From Brachionus rotundiformis (taxonomy: Eukaryota > Rotifera > Eurotatoria > Ploima > Brachionidae), in NCBI GenBank assembly GCA_016802295.1, contig JAESIW010000020.1, forward strand, positions 1,100,031 through 1,164,030: a stretch of DNA of 64,000 nucleotides, given 5' to 3'. A model generated the notes under the pieces. That model made no database searches and was not told where the DNA came from. It worked only from the letters and a program-made list of their open reading frames with translations. This document shows positions 33,901 to 47,480 of this stretch, one piece after another. The stretch's first letter is position 1. Every line of letters begins with the position of its first letter. A program made the translations under genes and the position numbers.

Positions 33901-36900
33901 TGCCAAACTCGCTTAAAATTCTTAAAATATCGCGCTCATCATTTGACTATTTCTGCTTTAATCTAAACCCCGAATCAATCAATGAGTTAAAATTGTCCGG
34001 AATTCCATTGATAGACATGGACAAGTATGGCAAAACAGATTCGTTGATTAGTTTTGATAATTTGAAAAATGAATTTAAAAAGTCCAAATTAATGAAAGAA
34101 CATCAGCTTAGAAAAATGTTCAATTATTTTGATTGGAACTCAAATGGTTACCTTGAAGTGAGAGAAATAACCAAAATAAATGCTTTTATTTTTAAAAAGT
34201 ATATGCGTATTGGTCCAAATATTCCGGACATTATATTTAAAATGGTCAATATAAAAATTCTTGATTTGAGCTATCAGTCCATTGAACAAATACCTGATGA
34301 GATAGAGAACTTAAAAAACTTAAAAAGCTTGATATTAAATAATTGTATTCTTTTGGAAAATATAAGCCCAATGTTAGCCAATTTAGCAATAAACAAGCTC
34401 GATTTGAACAATTGTCTATCTTTGGTAACGCCACCAGGAGAAGTAGTCAAACGAGGCTTTAATTCAGTAATAACCTATTTAAAGCGTTTGATATCGGGCT
34501 CTATCGAACTAAAGAGAACAAAGCTAATGTCTGTTGGTCTTGGTCAAGCTGGTAAAACTTCTCTTCTGCGAAGTCTCAAGGGAGAAAAGAGTGAGGAGAG
34601 CACAGAATTAACTGATGGCATTGATATAGATGACTGGGTTATTGATTTAGATGATGGGTCAAATTTAACATTTTCGATGTGGGATTTTGCCGGACAAAGT
34701 GTTTACTACAACACGCACCAATTTTTTCTCAGTTCGAGAGGTGTTTATTTGCTTGTTTGGAATGTTAGATTGGGCAGTGAATATGCTGGTTTGGAATTTT
34801 GGCTAAGTAGTATAAGCGTACATGCCCCTGGTGCACCTATCTTTGTTGTTGGTACTCATGTAGATCAAGTATTTGGATTAAAAATATACTAATAAAAATC
34901 TGAAAAACCTGAATAAAATATTTTAAAAGGTATTTAAATACACATTGGATGAAGAAGATTTGAGATCACGGTTTAAGGATATAGCTGGATTTCATTTCGT
35001 TTCGACCAAGACTGGTGAAGGTATTGAGGAGTTGAAGCAAAAAATAATTGAGGTCACCTTGGAGGAAAAATACATTGATGAAAAAATACCGGTAAATAGC
35101 GGCATTATCTATTCTACAACTAATATCTTAATTTATACTTTTTTTTTGATATAATTTTTAAAATTCAATATCTAAATTGAAAAGAAAAGTAATTAAAAAT
35201 AGTTTTTAATATTAAAGCCTTAAGTATTTTTAATTATTTAATTAAAATAAGATAATAAGAATAAATATTAGCGTGTCTTTATTGATGAATTTAAGCCCTT
35301 AGATGATAGAAAATTTTCTTCAAATTAAATATTTTATAAAGATCTAAGTATACTTTAAAAGAAATCAACATAGATAGAACTAAGCCATTTTTGATTAGCT
35401 TTTAAAAGGGGGTTTTAGATGGGCACTTATTTGCAAAGGAATACGGTACATTTAAAATTTTGTCTGTTCCATTCTCTATTATTTCTTTTCCACTCTAAAT
35501 CTTTTTCTACAATTTTTTGCTGTCTGCTTTAATGATGTGGACTACCTCTAATGGACCCAGTTGGTCCAGTCTGCGTGAGTAACTTAGCAGACATGTTTAG
35601 ATGCTTGGATGTAGTCCTTGAAGAATTTGACCGTCTCTAAGAATCATATCTCTTCTTTCTCTACAATTTTGGCAGCCTTTATTTTCTTAATCTCTCCTCA
35701 AATGTCTGAGATGATGTAAAAATTTCGTAGCCTTTTTTATACCATTTCTAAACATTTGATATCCTTGATATTCTAAAAATTAAATTTTTCAGGAAGCTTG
35801 GATAAATTTTGAAAAGAGTATCAAACAAAGATCGAATAAAGACTCGCTCTTATCATTTAATGTATTAAATTCAATAGCTGAAAAGAATGGAATATATGAT
35901 GCGGAAGAAATACTACAGGCAGTGAAGTTTTTAAATGATCTAGGCTCACTTCAGTACTTCGAGAATAAGAGTCTAAAAGACAAAGTAATAATTAACCCTC
36001 AGTGGATAGTAAACGCTTTTGCCAAAATAGTTTCAGTCAGACAAACGTCTATCGAAAATGGAAGATTGTCTCATGATAAAATTGGAGAGATTTGGAAAGA
36101 GTATCCAGAAGAATTGCATCAGTGGATGCTTAAACTAACCGAAGAATTTGATCTAACTTTTCCTGTTCCCGATAGAAAAATGAGCATAGTACCATGTTTA
36201 TTGCCAGACACTGAGCCAAAATTCAATTGGCCAGAGATAGACCCTCATAATCCTGTTAAAATAAAACAATTCAAAGTAAACTACAGATTCGAATATTTGC
36301 CCATTGGTCTGTTCAATCGTATACAGGTCAGGCTTTTCCAATATGGTGATAGTTCAATTATTTGGAAAAAAGGATCTCTTTTGAAAAAAAATTCTCATTT
36401 AGCTTTATTAAGTCAATCAAAAAACTCTCTCTCAATAAAAATAAAAGTCCAAGGTGTCAAGCCAGAAAATATTGTATTCGTAATTCACGAAACCATAGAG
36501 ACATTGATCAACGATTCATTTAATGGCCTGCAATATGACTTCAGCTTTCCATGTCCGGACTGTGTAGAATCACAATCAACAGAACCTTATTTGTTTAGTT
36601 CTACATTGCTCAAAAGAGCCAGTGAAATGAAAGCACCATTTTTACAGTGCCGGAAATATTTTCATGCAGTATCAATACAAGAAATGATGGCTATAATGCC
36701 CATAGATGATACAAACAATATGGATTTAAACTTGGAATACACAATTCGTGATTTAACTTCACTAAAAAATACTTTTAAATATGATATTATGTTCTGGTAT
36801 TGTCAAGAGGATTTAAATCTAGATGCTGACAAGTCCATAAATCCGACAAATGTAATTAAAGCGATTGAATCACAAGGATATCATATTTGGTACAGTGAAG

Positions 36901-39572
36901 ATCCATCGGCTGAAAAACTAGACAAAATTATAAGTGTAATAAAGCAGGCTAAGTTAATAATATTTGGAGTATCAGACAATTTTGCCATTGATTCTCAATG
37001 TATTCAAATATTTGAGCTTGTCAAAAATTTGATAAAAAAGACCTATCTTTTAGTTGAGTTTGGTCAATTGGGTTCGCATCTATGGCTCAAAAATCCACTT
37101 TTTGCATCAGCATGCGCTGATTTTCGAGTTATAATGCAAGATCCCAAGCGTTATTCTACCAAAATAGCTGATGCATTCGAATCGATTGAAAAAATTGTCC
37201 AAGCTGATCTTAATAGAGATGATGAAAAAAAGAGCCCTGATGTTTTTATAAGCTATTGCTGGGCCAATTCCCACGAAGCCATAAAAAAAGGATCTAAGAA
37301 AACGAGTAAAAGCCTAGGCTGGCTGGATCCGAGAAGTTTGGTGAAATTTTTTGACGATAATGGAATACATGCATGGATTGATGTGGACAATTTAGACTCA
37401 ACTACACAAATGTTTGGTGAAATAGCCAAGGGAATGAACTTGGCAAAAGTAATAGTAGCTTGTGTCTCTGATGAGTATGTACAGTCACAGAATTGTAAAT
37501 TAGAATTCAGGTTTGCCCATATCTCTCTCAAAATTCCAATCATCAAAGCTGTTGTTGGTCTTGGCAACGAATGGCGAAAAAATGAAATCGCCTTTTTAGG
37601 CAGCAATTATCCAGAGGTTAACTTTCAATACGAAACACAAGGTAATTAAAAAAAATTAACAAAATTAACTTAAGCAAATATAAATATCTTTGTTTTATGA
37701 TTTTTAATTGAAGTTGATATTTATAAACTTATAAATATACAAAATTAAAAAAAAATGCTTTATATTGAATTATCAATAATTAAATAATAGCTTATATTTT
37801 ACTCAGTACCTAGTTGTATATTATCAAGTACCAAAAAATATTAATTTAAAAATACCAAATATGTTTTAGTCGTAACTAATTAAATTTTCTAATAGCAAAA
37901 AACAAAGTTTTAGTCAGTTTTATTTGGAAAAATGTAATTTTTGACTTTTAAAAAATTTATTTGATTATAAAAAAGACAATGTAAGATTTGTTCCAATGAG
38001 TCTGATAGTTGTTCTGATGATGTTGATGGTTGTACTGATGAAGCGATTGTAAATGTATCAATTTAAGGTGGTTCACTTCTCATCCATGCTGGTTTTGCTT
38101 TCGTTGGACGTCACCTTTTACGGTTGTCTTCAATTTTCATATCAATTAGGAAAATAACAAAATTAAAGGCAACTGTAATGATGTGTTTGCAGATGTATTT
38201 TTTTGCCAAAACCAACAATTAAAGCTACAGTCTTTCCATTCTTGACTATTAATTGAGATCACATGACGACTTGTAATGTATTTGATAAATAAATCAAAAT
38301 CAGTGTGATCAAGATCAAGAATGAGGTATTTTTTATAATAATTAATATTTAGTTTCATTGAAATAAATATTTATATTAATTAGACTCAGAAAAAAATTAT
38401 TATTAGATATTATTAAATTATTTTTGGTATTAGTAAAACAAATTAGGAACTAATTTTTTTTGTTTTAAATTAAATTTTATTTGGTGGTACATAAAATATT
38501 AATAGGTACTGAATAGAATATTTTAATTACTGAGTAAAATATTAATTAATTATTTTTGTTTTAAGTTTAAACACAAAATTAAAACTTTTAATTAAAATTA
38601 AAGTTTGATTAAAACAAATCAAAGCCACACTCTTTGAAATTATTGAAAAATCAATTTAATAATATTTTTTTAGGATAACATTAATTAATTTTTAATTAAG
38701 AGGCTTTCTCAGTTCTTCTCAAATATGTTCGTCAAGAACTTTCCAAATCCAAGAAACAAATAGTCTCAGAAGAAACAAATGATAATGATAATAATGTTAT
38801 TGATTCGAATAATACAGCTCTACAAGAGTTATACGAGCTGACTCAGAGAAAATTTTTGCGCCAGCTAATCCAATTTTCAAACCAAGTTTCCACTTCGCGT
38901 TCATATCCACGATTGCTGTGCATTGATTTTATTGACGAAGAAAAGATCTCTAAGCTAAAGTTTATAAAGCGTTTGCGCAAAGTGGCAGCAACTGTTGAAC
39001 CAGGAGACATGATTTTTGGAAGAGCTGATTCGACAGATGAAAGCAATGCCAGTTCGAAATTAGTCCCATGCATTAGACCAATGTGTGAGCACGAAGAGTC
39101 ATGGCATTTCTCTGACTGTATTGTTATTTTACCAGAACTTTTGAGCTCATATTGTCCTTTCTTGGTCAGGATCATATCAATTTTGAGAAATGGAAGCTCT
39201 TCTAATGAGCTTGGTGTTTTTTTATCAGAACAAGGAAACAAACTATTTAACGATATGGAAGAAAAGGCCCTTGGTGAATCACTGAGCTTGGGCGATTCAT
39301 ACAATAGTTTCAGAAGTTTCTTTATCAGTGAATTTGAGAATGATAGGTTTTATTCCTTGTCATGGCTTAGTGGTAATTCGAATATTAAATCCTTGGGATT
39401 AGAAAACTGTGAACTAAGGAATGGAAAAGTGTTGTGGTTATGTCAAAAGCATGTTGAACTGACCGATGCTGAAATTTTGAACGATCAGGACACTATCACT
39501 AGCAATCAGATTGAGCAAGAAAAGATAAATCTAATTGAAGAGCTTGATGATGTTTATTTAAACATTTTTTAA
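27901..39572 (+). CDS. Roco-family giant protein: dynein-stalk-like, MBT, LRR, Roc-COR, two TIR-like domains
   Basis: Seventeen exons with matching phases: 27901-28215, 28433-28585, 28641-28900, 29143-29680, 29734-30583, 30651-30781, 30838-30916, 30985-31360, 31409-31553, 31627-31897, 32335-32523, 32584-32666, 32723-33142, 33201-34868, 34930-35091, 35793-37641, 38701-39572; 2,786 residues. About 325-415 resembles the dynein heavy-chain stalk (LKAPPSAVQIVAEAM); 445-700 looks COR-like; 1000-1130 an MBT repeat (VHYDGWASNYDFW, ADIRPVGW); 1405-1690 LRRs broken by an EF-hand-like DWNSNGYLEVRE; Roc G1 GLGQAGKTS (about 1716), G3 WDFAGQ, G4 THVD; COR in 1881-2200; TIR-like 2210-2330 and 2362-2490 (DVFISYCW). 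The last 290 residues match nothing I know. Likely a cytosolic GTPase scaffold for immune or death signalling. The end of exon 13 could instead be 33112. No kinase domain. Two adjacent genes misjoined is the alternative. Confidence 0.8.
35420..35760 (-). mobile_element. Decayed coding-like sequence in Roco intron 15
   Basis: The 701-bp intron 35092-35792 is larger than its neighbours. On the minus strand it reads GEIKKIKAAKIVEKEEI, TGA, FLETVKFFKDYIQASKHVC and more in one frame broken by stops, with higher G+C than the rest of the intron. Possibly a retroelement remnant; family not recognised. Confidence 0.3.
37980..38360 (-). other. Decayed coding-like sequence in Roco intron 16
   Basis: Intron 37642-38700 is 1,059 bp. 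Its minus strand reads LDHTDFDLFIKYITSRHV and then a Cys/Trp-containing stretch (WKDCSFNCWFWQKNTSAN) before stops. It could be a worn DNA-transposon zinc finger, but this is only a resemblance. Confidence 0.25.
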
Positions 39573-42500
39573 AATAATAATAAATTAATCTGTTATTGTC
39601 TATAAATATTGTTACCTAGGATTTTTATTTTTAATAAAGAATTAGCAAAAATATTTACAATCAGTCAATTTATTAGAAATTTTCGACTTGTATAATTATT
39701 TTTTTATTACTAAGCAATCTAAGTTAACTATACCAAAAAGCAAATATTTACAAATATTTGTGACAAGATTTATAATATGTTAAAATATCTATTTATATTT
39801 ATATGTTTTTCATAAAAAAAACTAAATTAAATGGTTGATAAGGCTAAAGTTGATTTATATTAAAACCAATTATTTAATTAAGGTCAAATTTTAATTAAGA
39901 AAAAGAAGATCTATTAATTTTGAATTTTTATGAATGATTTTGATTATCTGAAATTAGTAGCTTTTCATATTTATTTAATAACGTGGTTTAAAAATTATTT
40001 TAAGCTTTTTTTTATCTGTAGTGTAAAACAATTATTGACCAAGATTATTACAATTTTAAATTTTGTTATGGATTTCACTTGATATCCTTAAAATTAATGG
40101 TTAAATATTAATATTCTTTTCCCAAAAATAGTGGAAATGTGATGGCAAAGTTGGTACAGAATTTTAGAAGAAAGAGATAAATTAGATAATTTGATTTTAT
40201 CAAAAATATCTATTGAAGAATTGAACGTGGGTCTTCAAAAAAAGAAAAAGCATTAAAGCTGAGCTGTACAAATGGTTTTAAATTATTTCATTAATCTTAT
40301 CAATAAAAAATAAAAAGACTTCAAAATTGTTAGAAACAAATTAAAATTAATGATTTTTTACTTAGCACTTGGGCTCAAAAAATTAGACAAAATGAAAATG
40401 AGAAACTTCCAAGCATTTTTGGTTGAAGAAAAAAACCGATCTAAATTCAATTTCTAATCTCGAACTTTCAAACAATTATTTATATAAAAAGAAAGAAATA
40501 GTTGTTTGATAAAATTGTTCAAAAATTATATAAGTCACTTTATCTTCAGTGTAAAAGAAAAAAACTTGAATTCAAAATTATTTTTATCTGTTATTCTACA
40601 TAGATCATAAGATTTCCCTTTAATCTCTTATATAATTTTTCTTCTAGGTCATTGTTGTTTTTTTTAATTTTTTTACCATCAGGTACCCAAAATAGTTTTC
40701 AAAAAGATAGGAGCAATAATTATTTTCAAATCGTTACATATTGGTATAAAATATAGTTAGCTTTTAAGAGTAATATTTTGCGCAAAAGCCAAACAAAGTC
40801 TCTAGAAGTCCTTCTTGACCATTTTACAACATACTGATCGAAAACGTGGATAGTAGGTACACTCACAAAACTCTAAATCAACTTTCTTTATTTTAAATAA
40901 TTACAAAAAATAAAATCATAATTCAATTAACTAAATATTTGAAAATCTCAAATGATTTCATTTTGGCATATTAACCTAAAATACATCAAATTAAAGATGT
41001 TAACTAAATTGAATTACTTAAAAATCAAATTTAGTTAGATTTTAGATATTTGACAAGATAAAATTTGATTCTAAATCAAACCAATTTTAAATAACTTAAT
41101 TAACTATCGTAGGAGTCACACATCCAAAGTTTAAATTAATAATAATTAAATGCTCTTTTTTTAATAATAAAAGCATATTCAAAATAGCCAAATAATAATT
41201 TGGATATTTTTAACTATTGAATTGTTTAATTGACAAAAGATTAATATATTTCAAAAGATTAAAATGATGATTTAATTTTAGCATTGATTGTTTGCAGAGT
41301 CCTAAAACTTACCAAATATAAGATAACAGCAATCGAAAGAATAGCTTAGCTAATTTTTTGTTTGTATATACAAAAGAGCTTTATTAAAAGATTACGTTGT
41401 CAACCACAGTTATGCTTATCTTATTTACTTACATAAAGCTTTTTTAACTATGGTTTTTAGCTAAAATTTTCATATAAAACTCGGCTTGCTCATCGCACTG
41501 GTTGTCAATTTTATCTCTAGTAGTCAAGTTAAAATTTATTTTTTTCTTCTATTTTAGAAAATTATGTTGGAATATAATTTAATAATTAAACTAAGAATCG
41601 GCCAGGCTTTAATTCTAGACCAAGCATCATATGTCCAAGATTATACATATGGCCAATCTGTTCAATTTTTCAATATTTTATTTTTTTATTATTATTTTTT
41701 TTTGCTAAGCGCATATTTATTAATCATTTAGATAATTTTAGTGCAAAAAAGTCCTCAGGGGTAAAAGTGGATTATCAAAAATTACCTATTTTTAATTAAA
41801 TTTTATTCAGTTGTCGATAAAGATGCAAAATAGAGAAGACTCAATTTTATTTGAGCTATAAATTTTTTGTTGGTCAAGTCTTAGCTGGTCAAAAAATTTA
41901 AATGAACTCAAGAAAATCTTATTTTTGGGCCAAGACAGTCCATTAAATGTAAAAACTTGTATGATTAAGAAACATCTTTTTTCTCCGACTAGCTTTGTTT
42001 GCTTACCTACATTCGAGCATTGTAATCGACTTAAATCCTAATTAGTATCGATTTATCTTAATAATTAAAGTTGACAAAAAACTAAATAAGATTTTGCTCA
42101 AAAATCTTTCTCAAAATGATAATAATAGAGTTATTTTACTTGTTTTATGTATTTAGTAGTGCTCCTTTATTTTAAATTAAATTTTCTTTATTGTTTAGGC
42201 CAAATCATCTGTCTGACTGATTGCCTGTCTGTCTAGATTATTTTCGTGTTTTTTTTAAAACTAAAATTATTTAAAATTTATCTTTTATTTAATTTTGAAA
42301 AAAAAACATATAGATAAACCAAGTTGACTTGTATTCTCTGGTTGCTTCTATCTACTATTTTCGTGATTTGTGCGCAATTAAATCAAAATTTAATAATAAT
42401 TTTCATTTTGTAAACAAAAAATTTTAATTCTACTTAAATATGGTATTTTTGAAATATAAAATATGGTCACCAAATTATCAATCACCTAGCAAGCATACAC

Positions 42501-45500
42501 AAAAAGATTTCGAATGCGCTAGACTTTTTAGAAGGAGATGCAAATATTCCTAAACAGGAAAGCAAATATTCAATGTAAATAAGAAAATTTACGATTTATA
42601 GCAAATTTTGTCGTATAAGTTAAATTTTTCAACTTTTCCAGGAAGCTTTAAAAAATTAAACAAGCCGGTTTGGTTTGCCTAGTAGTGACCACTTATCATT
42701 TGGGTAAATAGAGATAGAACTAGTTATAGGTAAAAGCCTTAGCTAAAATAATTACTAATACTTAGTTGGCTAGGAAATCTTAGTTTCTGGTCACCGATTA
42801 AATATTAGAGCAAAAGTAACCTTCTCTCAGTGGTTTGTTGTTCGTTCCTAAAACTCTATTTGTTTGCTAATTCACTTAGTAAGTCAAGATTATAGATGAA
42901 AGCAAAATTAAATAAAATATATACTTTGGACTTTTTGTATTTTTAGTAATTCATTTTTTTGGCTTTCAATTTGCTCTAATGGCTTAAAGAATTTTACTTA
43001 ATTTAATTCAATTTATTCAAATTATTATTTAAATAAATAAAAAAGAACATCGACATAATTTTAATGATCCTTCAAAAAAATTTTTTTTTAAATTTAAATT
43101 AAATTTTTTTCAAATTAAATTGTTGAGTTGTTATTTTTTTTCTATTTGTTAGGTTAGGATTATTTGTTTGTTGTTGGGAGATTTGTGCGTGTGTGGCAAG
43201 AAATGATATTTGTCCGGGCTCGATGTTCCAAAGTAGCCAATATTGCCATTTAATAGCCTTATGAGGCAAGCACTCAACCGTAAGATTAAGACACTTAAAA
43301 CAAACAGACCAAATTTTAAGTCTTTTAAAACTAATGAAAAAAATCACCCGGAGAATTTGTATTCTTGCTAAACAATGAATATCTTAACTAAAATTTGACC
43401 AGACTTATTTTAAAAAAATTTCATGACCAAAAGGCTTTTTCTATCGTGGCTACAAATTGAAAGCGATTATCAATTCTTCAACGATTGACAAGTGCTCAGC
43501 TCTTTAGTTTTTTTTCTTTTAAATTTTAGCCATTTAAATTTATTAAAATTATCTTTAGTGTATCATACTTTTTTTTTTATTTTCACAGAAATTTTCAATA
43601 AAGATTTTTTCCGAATGCCACTTGACTGAATTTTACAATATTAAAATTTAATAAAAGCAAATATTAAAATTTTGTCGATGATCTAATCTCTTAAGAATTT
43701 TTTAGGTTTTCAGGTCAGCTTATGTCCATAAACAGCCCTAAATCTCCAACTTCCAAAATAATAAAAATTAAATGACTTTTTAAACCACGCATTTAGCCAT
43801 GAAGAAATATGACTATTTAGAAAATTAATGCTTTCATTCAAAAGGCTAGCTTTTTTTTATATTGATATTAAACTTAGATAATCTGGGTCGAAATTACGTC
43901 TTCATTATTTTAACCAAAAATCTAAAAGCCTCTTAAATCAATTTAATTTATTTGTCTTAAAATTTATGATTCCTTAAGTTGGATTTGTGACAACTGTTTT
44001 TTTTTGGAATTTTTTTACCGAATTTAATTTTTTCCAGAAACAAGTTTTAATTAAAAATTTGCAAATTAAAATCGGTAATTATTACATAATAATTTGTGCC
44101 ATATAAATTTGTTTCATGATTCTCAAAAACACAAATACTAAAGATTAATTTCCGAATTTTATTAGTATTAAGAATTGCACAATTTTGCTGAAGATAATAC
44201 TAGGATCGCATGCTATCTTAAGGTATTGGTCTTAAAAATTATGGCTTAGCCGAAACGAAATAGTTTGTCATCAATCAAATAGAAATAGGTTTTTGATTGT
44301 TCATCAGTAGATTCAATTACTACATTGTTGTCAATCTAAATTGTCTATGTAGCCATAGGATGATATTTTACAGACAATTTCTTCCGCGGCAAATTGCCCA
44401 GGTACCATTATCTTATATCAGCTAAAATTTTGTTTTTATTTGATTACATAATTATAAATTTAAACTTAAAATTAAAAATTTAAGTTCGCTCTTTAAAATT
44501 TATTCAGTTTGACAAGTATTAAGTTCAAATATTTTAAGTTTCATTTTACCAAGTCTTAGAAAGATAATTATAAGCTGTAATTGGACTCAAGTAGCCTAAT
44601 TAAATTACGTAAGATGAATTCTTTGATTACCATTCGATTTTGCCAATTCATTTCTAGATGGTTAAGAACCAGACGAATAAAAGAAAATCTCTAGACATCT
44701 CGTCTAGCTAGTAATTCAGCGGTAATGGATAAGTGATTTTCAAGTATGATATGAGCAATAAATTAATTTAAGAATATGTTCTAAAAAGCAATTAAAAATA
44801 ATTTGTCGAGTAGTTTTTAATAGAGTCATAACTTTTTATTTACGGTTATTAGTTTTTTTTTTCAATAAAGGTAGTCTCTTAAAAGGTTACGGGTTTTAAT
44901 GACTAAATATGAGTGTCTAAATACATACATTGCTAAGACGATTTGGTATTTATCTGTACACTTTACCACATATTTTTTATATTAAATCTAAATGTTTTTT
45001 TATCAATCCACTATGAGACATTTTTCAACTTTAATTATATCACTAGGAAATATGTTAAATTAAAGCCAAAGATTATTTTTCCAATTAAACAGTAGCCTCT
45101 TTTGATAAGTCCAACTAGGTTGCTTTGTAATTAGCTTCATCGAGTAATCGGGTCTTTATTTGGGAATATTGGTCAACATCATGTGTCTCTAAGACAATTT
45201 CTTTGTGACATAGATTTGCTTTATCAAAAAAAGACTATTAATAGACATTTTTATTAAATTTTGGCTTCATTTTAATTTTAAACTTAATTAAGCATTTTAT
45301 TAATATATTATTGTGTCATTTATTTAATTTTAAGTCTGTATTAAAAAAATTTTACTTGACTAAAGTTTTAATAAGGCATTGGAAACAAAGAACTCTCCAA
45401 AGATAAAAATAAAACTTTAGAAAAATATCTTTCAAATTTATATGAGTGACCATTTTCAAAAAAGATTTAACAAATGGTAGTTTTCTTTGTTGATCAAAAA

Positions 45501-47480
45501 TTGTAAACTATTCAAAACTTATTTAGTGGAAATTAATTCAATTTTTACTTGATCCATAAACCAAAAAAAAAAGTTTTCCAGAGTTGATAATTTTTTAAAA
45601 ACATGGACACACAAACAAATTATTTTTTAGTCTAATAAATTTAGCATAAGTTGTCATTTTGTTTAAGTATCTATTAATTGAATAAACAAACATTTTTGCT
45701 CATTACTTTTAGGTATTTTAGTTTTGAATTAAAATAAAATAAATTTGTCATTAATATTAAACATATGTGTCCGAGATGAAAAAGCTTTTATCTCATTTTC
45801 AATGACTTATCTATTTAAAAGCTAATACTTTTATTAAGTGAACATTAGTGATTCGTTCATTTACCAGAAGCCATGTAGATTGGAACGATTTAAGTCCAAA
45901 AAATAGTTCGTTCTAAAAGTAAATAATCAAAATATTAAGACTTAATTAATCGATTTTATTGAGTTAAAATGAAGTCAAATTTAAATATTTAAACAAGAAA
46001 ATTTAGATGGATTCTGAGCAAATATTTGATTTAAGGTGCTTGATTGAGTCGGTGCTCGGCCAGCACCAAGGTTGAAATTGATATCCATTTTGCATTTATT
46101 TACACAAAGATCAGATAGCTTTGAGTGAACAATTTACCAATTTTAATCGACAACTATTTGCACTTCATTAATCTAGGGCTTTTCATACAGGATTAAAACT
46201 TTTTTGTACTCGTTTAATTACAATCAATAAATCGATGGCCAGGTGATCAAAATGAAACCTTGAAATTTCAAGTTTTTTTGTTGATAAATGTTTTCCTTTT
46301 TTTGTAGATCAAAAATCAAGATTAAGCTAATTGGTTTTTTTGGTTTTTGTCAAAAAAATGCAAATGCCCAACCGAAGGATTAAATTTTTTAGAATCTAAG
46401 ATTTTAGATGCACTTTATCATTTCAATCAGATAAAAAAGCCCCTCGGAACATCTTTAAAATGACTCTTAATCTATTCGTTGTTTAATAGACCATATATAT
46501 TCTCATCATATAAACTTTTTTTAATTTTTATCCGTTTTTATTTTTTAAATTAAAATTAAATTTTTTTCCAAAATTCTTATCTATAATGCTTTAATTAGGT
46601 ATTCTTTAAAAATTTATTCAGAGCTTAAATCAATTTAAAAGGTTGCTTGACCAATCACTTATGTCTGATAGGCCAAATGAGCCATGCGCAAAAACAGCTC
46701 AGTTGACAAAAAATTTTGTTCCATTTGATCCTATTTTATTTAGTATTTACCATCTTTATTTTACCAAGATGATTAAGCTTATCATTTGATTTCAATGATA
46801 ACGAAAAATTAAATAGATAAAAATCTTAACGAATTAGCAAGTATCAAAGGGTCTTTTTAATCTTCTATAAAGTGCTACAAGTTTTAAAAAAGTCATAGTT
46901 GTTAGAATTACTTTTTGCCTAACACTTATGATAAGTATCGAAGCTCTTTTAAAAGATTGGAATTGCTTCCTTTGCGTGACTCGATACCAAGAAAAAATTA
47001 AACAAAAAAAATTAGGTTAATAGCATTGTGAACAAAATTTCCTTTCAACTGTCCCATGGTTTTAGTTAATTATAGGCCTATTCTCAGACATACACTACAA
47101 TTTTAAATTGCATCAGAACTAGAAAAAAGATTTATGTTTGATTCCTAAGTCCGGACATTAATAAATCATTAATATCATTTAAGTGACCATTAAGTATTGT
47201 AAGCCAAGCGAGAGCGGGCAATTTTAGAAAATGGCTTTTAAATTGTAATTACCTATCTCAGACCATCAACAGAGATAATAGCTATTACACAATTTAAAAC
47301 CCGCTAAACACAATTAAGCAACAGGATATTTTCCAATTTTGAGCAAACTATATACTCTCAATTAACACTTTTTTCCATGTATATTATGTAAACAAACTCT
47401 CAAATATTTGGTTTTTTAGACAAAATATTTTTATAAAAATAATGTCATTTGAGTGTTGAGATTATTCAGTCACAGTCACA
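39573..47480. other. 7.9-kb gene desert
   Basis: Longest uninterrupted stretch without recognisable genes. Both strands are full of stops, the longest open frame being about 80 codons without family resemblance. No tRNA, LTR, LINE motif or tandem array was recognised. It separates the Roco gene from the secreted lectin and may hold regulatory DNA or an unrecognised non-coding transcript. Confidence 0.5.

Noticed and set aside
43099..43347. 82-codon minus-strand open frame in the gene desert
   Set aside because: No family resemblance, composition-driven, and no supporting splice partners.
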